A DNA stretch of 6,566 bases from Burkholderiales bacterium (GCA_947371645.1 CANBQJ010000209.1:1-6566), one strand, 5' to 3'. Shown: positions 1 through 6,073, numbered from the stretch's first letter. Made by a program: numbers and translations. The notes: generated by a model from the sequence alone, not told the origin.

Positions 1-198
1 ATCATCAAGGACATCGCCAAGGCGCTCAACGAGATCCGCAAGCTGCGCGAAATCACCATCGTGGTGAGCGAGCAGGTGCTGAGCTTTGCGATGGACGTGG
101 CCGACCGCCTCTTCGTGATCGAAGGCGGCCGCCTGGTGCACGAAACCAGCCGCGCCAACACCGATGCCGACCGCATCAAAGCCTATCTCTCGGTTTGA
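1..198 (+). CDS. ABC transporter ATP-binding protein, C-terminal end (UrtE/LivF-like, amide/urea uptake), partial
   Basis: This is the last 65 codons of a gene that begins before the window; the reading frame is open from base 1 to the TGA at 196-198. The peptide contains TIVVSEQVLSFAMDVADR followed by a FVIEGGRLV stretch. That layout matches the H-loop region and final strands of LivF/UrtE-type ATPases of the branched-chain amino acid/urea/amide uptake family, where the switch position reads E-Q rather than His. The Walker A, Q-loop and signature motifs lie outside the window. It would hydrolyse ATP on the cytoplasmic face to drive import. With formamidase 33 nt downstream on the same strand, a short-chain amide or urea importer (like FmdF of the Methylophilus fmd cluster) is the best inference. 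The sequence alone cannot separate urea, amide and amino acid specificity, so no symbol is given. Confidence 0.82.
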   Translation: MIKDIAKALNEIRKLREITIVVSEQVLSFAMDVADRLFVIEGGRLVHETSRANTDADRIKAYLSV

Positions 199-217
199 AC
201 CACCCCCGCGTTGACAC

Positions 218-225
218 AGAAGGAG
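218..225 (+). promoter_or_regulatory. Ribosome binding site of fmdA
   Basis: AGAAGGAG lies 6 nt before the ATG at 232. This site decides the start: an in-frame TTG at 211 lies upstream of the Shine-Dalgarno sequence and would translate it. Confidence 0.8.
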
Positions 226-231
226 CAATAC

Positions 232-1461
232 ATGGCTGACACCCTGATCAAGGTCGATCTCACCCAATCCCCGACCCTCAACGAAAACATCCACAACCGC
301 TGGCACCCGGACATCCCGATGGCCTGCTGGGTCAACCCCGGTGACGAGTTCATCCTGGAGACCTTCGACTGGACGGGTGGCTTCATCCAGAACAACGACA
401 GCGCCGACGACGTGCGCGACATCGACCTGAGCACGGTGCACTACCTCAGCGGCCCCGTGGGCGTGAAGGGTGCCGAGCCCGGCGACCTGCTGGTGGTGGA
501 CCTGCTGGACATCGGTGCCAAGAAGGACAGCGAGTGGGGCTTCAACGGCTTCTTCAGCAAGAAGAATGGCGGCGGCTTCCTGACCGAGCACTTCCCGCTG
601 GCGCAGAAGTCGATCTGGGACTTCCACGGCATGTTCACCAAGAGCCGTCACGTGCCTGGTGTGAGCTACGCCGGCCTGATCCACCCTGGCCTGATCGGTT
701 GCCTGCCCGACCACAAGATGCTGGAGATGTGGAACACCCGTGAACAGGAACTGATCGACTCCGACCCGACCAACACCGGCCTGGCCAACCCGCCCTTTGC
801 CGCCACCGCCCACATGGGCAAGCTCACGGGTGAGGCCAAGGCCAAGGCCGCCGCCACGGCCGCCCGCACGGTGCCTCCGCGTGAACACGGCGGCAACTGC
901 GACATCAAGGACTTGTCGCGCGGCTCCAAGGTCTTCTTCCCCGTCTATGTGGACGGTGCCGGCCTGAGCGTGGGTGACCTGCACTTCAGCCAGGGCGACG
1001 GCGAGATCACCTTCTGCGGCGCCATCGAGATGGCCGGCTGGGTGCACATGAAGGTCACCCTGATCAAGGGTGGCATGGCCAAGTACGGCATCAAGAACCC
1101 CATCTTCAAGCCCAGCCCGATCAAGCCCGTCTACAACGACTACCTGATCTTCGAAGGCATCTCGGTGGACGAGCAAGGCAAGCAGCTCTACCTGGACGTG
1201 AACGTGGCCTACCGCCAGGCCTGCCTGAACGCCATCGAGTACCTGAAGAAGTTTGGCTACAGCGGCGCGCAGGCCTATTCCATCCTGGGCACGGCCCCGG
1301 TGCAGGGCCACATCAGCGGCGTGGTGGACGTGCCCAATGCCTGCGCCACCTTGTGGCTGCCGACCGAGATCTTCGACTTCGACATCAACCCCACGGCGGC
1401 AGGCCCCACGGTCTTCCTGGACGGCAGCATCCAGATGCCGATCTCGCCCGACGTGAAGTGA
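232..1461 (+). CDS. fmdA: Formamidase (acetamidase/formamidase family, FmdA)
   Basis: This 409-residue cytoplasmic amidase would hydrolyse formamide, and possibly acetamide, to ammonia and the carboxylate, supplying nitrogen. Length and sequence fit the FmdA_AmdA family along the whole protein. Recognisable blocks are a G-x-H-P-G-LIGC segment near residue 150, EHGGNCDIKDL from residue 218, and D-LH-S-QGDGE at about 249-258, the conserved core of formamidases. No signal peptide or membrane segment is seen. The ATG at 232 is chosen because a strong Shine-Dalgarno site sits 6 nt before it; an in-frame TTG at 211 has no such site. It follows the ABC transporter ATPase by 33 nt and precedes fmdB by 16 nt, so co-transcription with uptake genes is likely. 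Family assignment is firm. The exact preferred amide is inferred from the neighbouring fmdB and transporter. Confidence 0.95.
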   Translation: MADTLIKVDLTQSPTLNENIHNRWHPDIPMACWVNPGDEFILETFDWTGGFIQNNDSADDVRDIDLSTVHYLSGPVGVKGAEPGDLLVVDLLDIGAKKDSEWGFNGFFSKKNGGGFLTEHFPLAQKSIWDFHGMFTKSRHVPGVSYAGLIHPGLIGCLPDHKMLEMWNTREQELIDSDPTNTGLANPPFAATAHMGKLTGEAKAKAAATAARTVPPREHGGNCDIKDLSRGSKVFFPVYVDGAGLSVGDLHFSQGDGEITFCGAIEMAGWVHMKVTLIKGGMAKYGIKNPIFKPSPIKPVYNDYLIFEGISVDEQGKQLYLDVNVAYRQACLNAIEYLKKFGYSGAQAYSILGTAPVQGHISGVVDVPNACATLWLPTEIFDFDINPTAAGPTVFLDGSIQMPISPDVK

Positions 1462-1465
1462 AGCC

Positions 1466-1470
1466 AGGAG
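1466..1470 (+). promoter_or_regulatory. Ribosome binding site of fmdB
   Basis: AGGAG lies 7 nt before the ATG at 1478, in the 16-nt gap after the fmdA stop. This short gap with its own site supports translation from a shared fmdA-fmdB transcript. Confidence 0.75.
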
Positions 1471-1477
1471 CCCGCCC

Positions 1478-1834
1478 ATGCCCACCTACGACTACGCCTG
1501 CCCTGGCTGCGGGGGCTTCGACGCCTTCCGTAGCCTGGCGATGCGCAACGACCCTGCCGCGTGCCCCGCATGCGGCACGGCATCGCCCCGTGTGTTCGTG
1601 AGCGCCCCGCGCCTGGCCTGCGTGAGCAGCGAGACGCGCCACGCCATGGACACCAACGAGCGGGCGCGGCACGAGCCGCGCTCATCGAAGTCCCTGGAAG
1701 GTGGCAGCTACGGCCGGCTCAAGCATCCGGCGGGCTGCGGGTGCTGCTCGACGTCGAAGAAGGCGACCACGGTGCGGTCAGCCGACGGGGCCAAGAGCTT
1801 CCCCAGCAAGCGGCCCTGGATGATCAGTCACTGA
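1478..1834 (+). CDS. fmdB: FmdB family zinc-ribbon protein
   Basis: This 118-residue protein opens with MPTYDYACPGCG, the typical start of FmdB-type regulatory zinc ribbons. Cysteines 8/11 and 29/32 form two CxxC knuckles that should hold one zinc. FmdB was named from the formamidase cluster of Methylophilus and proposed to regulate formamidase expression; its mechanism is not settled. Beyond the ribbon there is a charged linker, then a second cysteine cluster (Cys87, 89 and 90, GCGCC) and a basic tail ending RPWMISH. From memory this tail is shared by the longer FmdB proteins found beside fmdA, unlike the short stand-alone ribbons. It follows fmdA by 16 nt and is the last gene of the operon seen here. 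Its final 7 bp overlap the end of the convergent PEP-CTERM gene. Confidence 0.9.
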   Translation: MPTYDYACPGCGGFDAFRSLAMRNDPAACPACGTASPRVFVSAPRLACVSSETRHAMDTNERARHEPRSSKSLEGGSYGRLKHPAGCGCCSTSKKATTVRSADGAKSFPSKRPWMISH

Positions 1835-2481
1835 CGGCGGCGCAGCGCGGCGGCACCGAAGGCCAGGCCCAGCAGCATCAGGGCCGAGGTGCTGGCTTCG
1901 GGCACCGCGTTGATGGCGATCGACGAGTTGTAGCGCAAGGAGCCATAGAGCCCGGCGGTGCCGGCTTCGTCGAACTGCTTGAAGTCCACCGCGAAGGTGC
2001 TCAGGTTGCCCGCTTCGTCATAGCCGATGTCCAGCACATTGAACCAGCCGGTTTCGGTGTTGTTGCCCTGGCCCGCACCGCTGATGTCGATGCCCGGTTT
2101 GGTCGGCGAATTGAACGGGAAGCGCTGCGCCCCGGTGTACAGGCCCACGTGCAGCGCTTGCCCGTCGTTGGTGTTGGTGACGGGGTCGTACGCAGGCGCC
2201 GAGAACTCGAAGCTCCAGTAGTCCGTGCCGTGGTACGAAATGTCGACGCCGCGCTTGTAGTCCGAATAGTTCGGCCCCGCGCTGAACACGCCGTCCACAC
2301 CGTGAACCCAGGTGACAAAGGGGGCTCCGAGGCCACTGCCCACATAGCTGCCCGGGTCTGAATTGAGGAAGACCGTGGCGGTGTTGGCCAGGGTCGATGC
2401 GCCTGCCGCGTGGGCTGCGACGGCGATCACAGCGGCAATGGTGGCTCTCGTGCTTGCGCTGGCGCTTCGGCTCGTGGACAT
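1828..2481 (-). CDS. PEP-CTERM sorting domain protein, secreted
   Basis: This 217-residue protein has an N-terminal signal peptide (Arg-containing start, hydrophobic residues about 13-23, cleavage likely near AHA or AGA at 24-28). A Gly/Asn/Ser-rich extracellular body follows. The C-terminus is the classic PEP-CTERM signal: VPEAST from residue 193, a hydrophobic stretch about 199-213, and RRR at the end. PEP-CTERM proteins are known to be cut by exosortase and exported, often in exopolysaccharide or biofilm producers. The segment around 150-190 (D-Y-EAGNLS-FAVDF-QFDE, then LYGSLRYNS) recalls a beta-rich domain seen in other secreted bacterial proteins; that is memory, not a search. The body gives no specific function. 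The ATG at 2481 has a weak site (AAGGGAAG) a few bases before it. A promoter and palindrome sit upstream. It converges on fmdB with a 7-bp overlap. Confidence 0.92.
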   Translation of the reverse strand: MSTSRSASASTRATIAAVIAVAAHAAGASTLANTATVFLNSDPGSYVGSGLGAPFVTWVHGVDGVFSAGPNYSDYKRGVDISYHGTDYWSFEFSAPAYDPVTNTNDGQALHVGLYTGAQRFPFNSPTKPGIDISGAGQGNNTETGWFNVLDIGYDEAGNLSTFAVDFKQFDEAGTAGLYGSLRYNSSIAINAVPEASTSALMLLGLAFGAAALRRRQ

Positions 2482-2509
2482 GTGGCTTCCCTTCTTTGGT
2501 TGATTGGTG

Positions 2510-2521
2510 CTTTGATCAAAG
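2510..2521. promoter_or_regulatory. Perfect 12-bp palindrome, possible operator of the PEP-CTERM gene
   Basis: CTTTGATCAAAG is a perfect inverted repeat in the 5' leader of the PEP-CTERM gene, 28 bp before its ATG. It starts at about the predicted transcription start point of the promoter at 2529-2557. A regulator binding here would block or modulate initiation. No specific regulator can be named. Confidence 0.4.
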
Positions 2522-2528
2522 CCCAGGC

Positions 2529-2557
2529 AGGCTACCCGAGGCGCAAAAACCAGTCAA
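2529..2557 (-). promoter_or_regulatory. Predicted sigma70-type promoter of the PEP-CTERM gene
   Basis: Read on the minus strand, TTGACT (2552-2557, five of six consensus bases) is followed after exactly 17 bp by TAGCCT (2529-2534, three of six). Transcription would begin near 2521-2523, about 40 bp before the ATG. This lies in the only sizeable gap on the minus strand (2482-2584), which fits a separate transcription unit. The -10 box is weak, so the call is tentative. Confidence 0.4.
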
Positions 2558-2584
2558 CGTCAGGGATGGGGACGGGCCGCAGGC

Positions 2585-2938
2585 TCAGTCTTCGTCGGGT
2601 TCCCAGTCGTTCGATTCGACAAAGGGCGCGTCGGCCGCATCGGCCTTTTCGAAGGCCGACCCGATCGGCGACGCCAGGAGGGGCAGGATGGCGGGGTCGC
2701 AATTGGCCAGGAAGTTCAGCTCATACTGGCCCTGATTGCCGGCCTTCTCCATGTAGGCATCGGTTTCCAGGCCCGACAGGAAGCGCCAACCCGAGTCTGT
2801 GGCGCCGATCGGGTCTTCGCGATACATGAAGCGCACGGGCAAGCCTTCTACCGTGATGCGGTCTGTGGCGATGCAGGTGCGGCCTGCGGCCACCAGGGGC
2901 TTGAGTTCTTCGTCGGACAGTTTGAGCTTTTTGGCCAC
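2585..2938 (-). CDS. DUF2185 (Imm33-like) domain protein
   Basis: This small soluble acidic protein has 117 residues and no signal peptide or membrane segment. It matches the DUF2185 family, later classed as Imm33 among putative polymorphic-toxin immunity proteins. The visible hallmarks are CIATDRIT at 22-29, VRFMYRE at 35-41, the D-SGWRF-SG block at 48-56, N-ANCDP around 75-82, and SPIGSAFE at 90-97. The function of stand-alone members is not established. No toxin gene is visible next to it, so an immunity role cannot be claimed here. The start is GTG at 2938: an in-frame TAG sits ten codons earlier and there is no ATG between. Only a weak purine stretch precedes it. That TAG is also the stop of the methyltransferase gene upstream, so the two genes are in the same frame, 30 nt apart. 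The C-terminal tail is acidic. Confidence 0.82.
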   Translation of the reverse strand: MAKKLKLSDEELKPLVAAGRTCIATDRITVEGLPVRFMYREDPIGATDSGWRFLSGLETDAYMEKAGNQGQYELNFLANCDPAILPLLASPIGSAFEKADAADAPFVESNDWEPDED

Positions 2939-2968
2939 GGTGGCTTTCGGTCTGAGGGTGGGCGGATT

Positions 2969-3598
2969 CTACAAAGTCACCGCGCTGGCCGCCCGCTGCC
3001 GCGCCAGCCACACCGTGTGCTGGCCGCAATCCGGGTCTTCAGGCACGAAAGCCAGCACCTCAAAGCCGTGTTCGGCCAGCAGCGCGCGGTAAGCGTCGGG
3101 CGACAGGCTGGCGTGGAACAAGGGCTCGCCTTCGAAGTCGCCAATGGCCTCGCCGTCGGCAGGCCCGCTGGTGAACATCAGCATGGCACCTGGGTCCGCA
3201 TGGGCCTCGAAGACGGCAAACATCTGCCGCTGGTCCTCAGGCGCCAGGTGAAAGAAGCTGTTCCAGGCCAGCACGCCGGCAAAACGCCGGCCCAGGCGCA
3301 AGCTGCGCATGTCGGCCTGCACCCAGGTCTGCGTGGGCTGCAAACGCCGTGCATGCGCCAGCATGGCGGCCGAGCTGTCCACCCCGGTGACGGCGTGCCC
3401 CTGCTGCGCCAGCCACCGGGCGATGGGCTGCCCCGTGCCGCAACCGATGTCCAGGATGTCCGCACCGGGGGCAATGCCCTGGGTGAAGCGCGCCAGCCAG
3501 GCCGCTTCCTGCGTGGCCTGCGGGTTGCGGCGGCTCAGCCACACGTCGGCGTGGCGCTCGTACAGCGAGATGATCTCTTGCGCCAGGGGGTTGCCCAT
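2969..3598 (-). CDS. Class I SAM-dependent methyltransferase
   Basis: This roughly 209-residue soluble enzyme has the Rossmann-type SAM-binding fold. Motif I is ILDIGCGTGQ (Asp and glycines at about 50-56), the acidic residue ending strand 2 is in VTGVDSS (Asp74), and a WVQADMRSL segment (Asp96) provides the motif contacting adenine. After strand 4 comes NSFFHL, then GAMLMFTSGPADGE. The fold is that of small-molecule methyltransferases (Methyltransf_25/11 type); the acceptor cannot be read from sequence. The ATG at 3598 is chosen because GAGGGG lies 6 nt upstream. An in-frame ATG at 3625, three nt after the stop of the protease gene, would add nine residues but has no clear ribosome site; translational coupling could still use it. 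It lies between the protease-pilin gene and the DUF2185 gene, on the same strand as both. Confidence 0.88.
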   Translation of the reverse strand: MGNPLAQEIISLYERHADVWLSRRNPQATQEAAWLARFTQGIAPGADILDIGCGTGQPIARWLAQQGHAVTGVDSSAAMLAHARRLQPTQTWVQADMRSLRLGRRFAGVLAWNSFFHLAPEDQRQMFAVFEAHADPGAMLMFTSGPADGEAIGDFEGEPLFHASLSPDAYRALLAEHGFEVLAFVPEDPDCGQHTVWLARQRAASAVTL

Positions 3599-3604
3599 GG
3601 TTCG

Positions 3605-3610
3605 CCCCTC
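3605..3610 (-). promoter_or_regulatory. Ribosome binding site favouring the 3598 start of the methyltransferase
   Basis: GAGGGG on the minus strand is followed by 6 nt and then the ATG at 3598. The alternative ATG at 3625 lies upstream of this site and has no comparable sequence before it. Confidence 0.55.
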
Positions 3611-3628
3611 AGGCCCAAGGTTCATGCG

Positions 3629-4831
3629 TCACTGCTCGGGATGGGGCCTGCAGGGCGGCGGCAATTGCCTGGCATGGAGGCCCTCGCCATTGGTGCAGGT
3701 CCAGCTCACCTTCTTGTCTTCGCCCATCGTGGGCACCAGCAGCAACTGGCCTTGGGGCAAAGTCACCGTCACCACCATGCTGTCCTTGTTCAGGGACAGG
3801 GCAGCGTTGTCGCGCAAGCGATCGGGCAGGCCGGCCGCCGCCAGGGACTCGGGCACCTTCTGGTTCTGCTCATAGAAGCGGCCCAACTCGGCTTCGATGG
3901 GGGCCACTTCGTGCACCACGGCGGTGATCTTGGCCTTGACGGTGTACTCCTGGTAAGCGGGAATGGCCACCGCAGCCAGCACACCCACGATGTAGACCAG
4001 CATCAGCACCCCGAAGCCACCGCCCAGGCGGCCTGCATAAGGCACGAAGGCGGCCAGCACATAGGCCAGCGGGTGGCGCCGGGGGATGTCGCGTTGCTTG
4101 TCCATGACCCGGGCCACGCGCTTGATGAGCCAGGGGTAGGCGGCGGTCAGCTCGTGAAATGAAGCCCAGAAGCCACTGGTGTAGGGCAGCTGGGTGCTTT
4201 GGTAGGCCTGCAGGTTGATGGTTTCCCAGCGCTGCGCGCCCGCCGCCAGCGCAGCCAGGGCCTGGGCCGCGGCTTCAGGTGACCGGCTGCACGCCAGGCC
4301 ATGCAGGTCGCAAGTGGACTCGCGTGCACGCGAGTAGGCGCCACCCAGCAAGGGCAGCCACAGCGCCGGCCAGCGCAGGAACTGGCCGCGCAAGTGCTTC
4401 ATGCGCAGGTGCCCCAGTTCATGGCCGATGTAGAACTGCACGCCATCCGGGTGCCTGGCCATGGCGTCAACCACATCAGAAAACAGGACGACGAACTCGT
4501 TGCCCAGGAACTTGGTGGCGAACGCGTTGAGGCCGCCGTGGCCATGTTGCAGCACATAGACCTTGGGGCGCTTGTCCAGCTGCAAGCGGTCGCAGCAGCG
4601 CTCGAACTGCGCGTACAGGTCAGGAAACTGTTGGGCCGACAGCTCCACGCCATTGCCCCGGATGTAGGCGATCAAGGCCGACTGCGCGAAGGCATAGGCC
4701 ACAAAGCCGATCAGCAGGCCGATCAGCAGGCCACCGAACGTGCCGATGAGCAGCGCCAACCAGACGATGACGCCCAGCGCCAGCGTGACCTTGCCCAGCG
4801 TGCGCTCGTGCGGGTACACCCATTCCTTCAT
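3629..4831 (-). CDS. M48 family metalloprotease fused to a type IV pilin-like domain
   Basis: This 400-residue membrane protein has two joined parts. Residues about 13-55 form one or two hydrophobic helices. The zinc protease motif HELGH follows at 137-141, and RESTCD supplies the likely third ligand Glu171 with Asp175, as in M48/HtpX-type proteases. Near residue 270 a hydrophobic helix begins with VGVLAAVAIPAYQEYTVKAK (282-301), almost the PilA N-terminal helix. A pilin-like globular domain follows, with WTC (Cys379) and a late PPPC (Cys394) like the pilin disulphide loop. The prepilin cleavage site and Glu5 are missing. The active site would face whichever side the first helices dictate; this is not determined. 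The start at 4831 is chosen for GGGAG 8 nt upstream; ATG at 4846 adds five residues without a site. It follows the peroxiredoxin-like gene by 33 nt. Substrate unknown. Confidence 0.9.
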   Translation of the reverse strand: MKEWVYPHERTLGKVTLALGVIVWLALLIGTFGGLLIGLLIGFVAYAFAQSALIAYIRGNGVELSAQQFPDLYAQFERCCDRLQLDKRPKVYVLQHGHGGLNAFATKFLGNEFVVLFSDVVDAMARHPDGVQFYIGHELGHLRMKHLRGQFLRWPALWLPLLGGAYSRARESTCDLHGLACSRSPEAAAQALAALAAGAQRWETINLQAYQSTQLPYTSGFWASFHELTAAYPWLIKRVARVMDKQRDIPRRHPLAYVLAAFVPYAGRLGGGFGVLMLVYIVGVLAAVAIPAYQEYTVKAKITAVVHEVAPIEAELGRFYEQNQKVPESLAAAGLPDRLRDNAALSLNKDSMVVTVTLPQGQLLLVPTMGEDKKVSWTCTNGEGLHARQLPPPCRPHPEQ

Positions 4832-4839
4832 GACCTTCA

Positions 4840-4844
4840 CTCCC
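4840..4844 (-). promoter_or_regulatory. Ribosome binding site deciding the protease-pilin start
   Basis: GGGAG on the minus strand lies 8 nt before the ATG at 4831, with a second purine block (GAAGG, 4834-4838) in between. The in-frame ATG at 4846 has only an A-rich stretch before it. Confidence 0.5.
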
Positions 4845-4864
4845 ATTGTGTTTTGAATTCGGAA

Positions 4865-5401
4865 TCATGCCAGCAGATGTTCGGGCGGCAACGCGAAGGC
4901 CTGCGCAGAGCGTGGCGCGTGCACCCACAGCACCTGGCCTTCATGCACCAGGAACACCGCAGCACGCTGCCAGCGCGTGCCCGTGGCGCTGCGGTTGCGG
5001 ATGCCCTGGCGCCACAGCGCGGCCACGCCCAGCAGCGATCGCGGGTTGGCAAAGTGCCACAAGCCCGCATGGCCCACGCCCCACTGGCCATGCAGCTGCC
5101 TGTGCGGGTCACTCACCAACGTCAGGCGCCCCAGGCCGCCAATGGCGTCCAGCCATGCGCAGGCGATGGCCTCATCGCCATGGGTGACGGCCAACACGGC
5201 CACATGCGGGTGGGCATCGGCCCAGGTGCGCAGCCGCTTGACGGTGTGCTCAGCGAAGGGGCAGCCCACATGCCGCAGGAAGGCCACCACGCGCCAGGGC
5301 CGTTCGTCCTGCAAAGCGGGCGATGCGGGGGCGGCCATGCCGGCCCGCAATGGCTCGGACAGCGCTTGCAGGGGCGGGCGAGAAAGCCAGATGGACGCCA
5401 T
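4865..5401 (-). CDS. Peroxiredoxin-like (AhpC/TSA-type) thioredoxin-fold protein
   Basis: This 178-residue protein has the AhpC/TSA-type thioredoxin fold. The core VVAFLRHVGCPFAEHTV is at 38-54, where Cys47 would be the peroxidatic cysteine; the usual second cysteine of a CPFC-type motif is alanine. Later segments (VAVLAVTHGD near 67-76, VSDPHRQLHGQWGV, and AAVFLVHEGQVLWVH toward the end) follow the order of strands in peroxiredoxin-like 2 type proteins (AhpC-TSA_2). The only other cysteine is Cys81. A role in reducing peroxides or acting as a thiol sensor is inferred from the fold, not shown. There is no signal peptide, so it is probably cytoplasmic. Spacing is 15 nt after the lipoprotein gene, with a GAAGGGG ribosome site about 10 nt before the ATG at 5401, and 33 nt before the protease-pilin gene. 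This supports co-transcription. Confidence 0.8.
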   Translation of the reverse strand: MASIWLSRPPLQALSEPLRAGMAAPASPALQDERPWRVVAFLRHVGCPFAEHTVKRLRTWADAHPHVAVLAVTHGDEAIACAWLDAIGGLGRLTLVSDPHRQLHGQWGVGHAGLWHFANPRSLLGVAALWRQGIRNRSATGTRWQRAAVFLVHEGQVLWVHAPRSAQAFALPPEHLLA

Positions 5402-5416
5402 GGTGCCCAGGCCCCT

Positions 5417-6040
5417 TCAAGGCACAGGAGGCGCTGGAGGCGCAGAGAACAGCAGGCCCAGGACGGTTTGCATGTCCTGGTCCAGCGTCTTGACGCCCTT
5501 GATGTAGAAGGGGCCGCCCTTTTGCCAATGGGTGCGGGTGTGGGCCAGCGAGGTGGCGGTGCGCGCATCGGTGACGCGCGCCTCCAGCACGACTTCCGTG
5601 CCACCCGCGATCAGCATGGGGATGCCGATGTACAGCTTGGGGCCGAGTTCACGCACGACCAGGAAGATGACCTGGTCTGGCCCATGGCCACCCGCCTCGG
5701 TGGGCGCCAGCGCCAGAACCTGGGCATCGGTGAGCTGCTCACGCTGCGGTGGCAGGGCAATGCGGTGGATGGCCAGCGTGCCCACGCAGGGCTGCGCCTT
5801 GAAGTAGGCCTCGATGCCGCGCAAGGCGGCGGCCTCCCGCAAGGGGGGCTCTTTCTGGTCGGCTCGCCAGTCGGGCGCCCAGAGCACGCTGAGCGACAAG
5901 GTGGGGCTGCCTGGGCGGCAAAGCGGCTGGGCCAGCGTTGAGCCGGTGGTCTGGACTTCGGTGGAGGCACAGCCAGCCAACAGGCTTGCGGCAAGCCACA
6001 AGGTGGCCATGGCGAGGGTGCGATGCACGTTGGGCTTCAT
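5417..6040 (-). CDS. Putative outer-membrane lipoprotein of unknown function
   Basis: I do not recognise the family of this 207-residue protein. The N-terminus is a clear lipoprotein signal: Lys2 and Arg7, a hydrophobic run, and a lipobox LLAGC with the lipidated cysteine at 24. Residue +2 is alanine, which favours the outer membrane over inner-membrane retention. The mature part alternates hydrophobic strands. These include LSLSVLWAPDW, a segment with ALRGIEAYFKAQPCVGTLAI, DQVIFLVVRELGPKLYIG, and TEVVLEARVTDARTATSLAHTRTHW near the C-terminus, the last resembling other small periplasmic lipoproteins in character only. Two more cysteines are in the mature part. The ATG at 6040 gives a normal 24-residue signal; an in-frame ATG at 6070, three nt after the previous stop, would lengthen it to 34 residues and cannot be excluded. 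Neither start has a strong ribosome site. The gene ends 15 nt before the peroxiredoxin-like gene. Confidence 0.82.
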   Translation of the reverse strand: MKPNVHRTLAMATLWLAASLLAGCASTEVQTTGSTLAQPLCRPGSPTLSLSVLWAPDWRADQKEPPLREAAALRGIEAYFKAQPCVGTLAIHRIALPPQREQLTDAQVLALAPTEAGGHGPDQVIFLVVRELGPKLYIGIPMLIAGGTEVVLEARVTDARTATSLAHTRTHWQKGGPFYIKGVKTLDQDMQTVLGLLFSAPPAPPVP

Positions 6041-6073
6041 GTCCGTGGCGTCTGCAGGGAAGGGATGCACAGC

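Noticed and set aside
211..231. TTG at 211 as the start of fmdA
   Set aside because: It lies upstream of the Shine-Dalgarno sequence AGAAGGAG, which is well placed for the ATG at 232. The added residues do not look like the formamidase N-terminus.
1835..1870. Possible terminator between fmdB and the PEP-CTERM gene
   Set aside because: GC-rich repeats of GGCG/GCGC type are present, but there is no clean stem followed by a T-run, and the bases are coding on the minus strand.
1561..2361. Plus-strand open frame of 266 codons
   Set aside because: It overlaps fmdB in another frame and then the PEP-CTERM gene antisense. Both of those have clear family hallmarks; this frame has none.
2482..2584. 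Sigma54 promoter upstream of the PEP-CTERM gene
   Set aside because: Some PEP-CTERM genes are sigma54-controlled, so I looked for TGGCAC-N5-TTGC on the minus strand and found no acceptable match.
3017..4162. Plus-strand open frame of 381 codons
   Set aside because: It is antisense to the methyltransferase and protease-pilin genes. The composition is low-complexity (His, Gln, Gly, Arg) with no recognisable fold or ribosome site.
4301..5941. Plus-strand open frame of 546 codons
   Set aside because: It lies opposite the protease-pilin, peroxiredoxin-like and lipoprotein genes, which have recognisable motifs. Its product is rich in Gln, Arg, His and Ala with no domain, as expected of an antisense frame in high-GC DNA.
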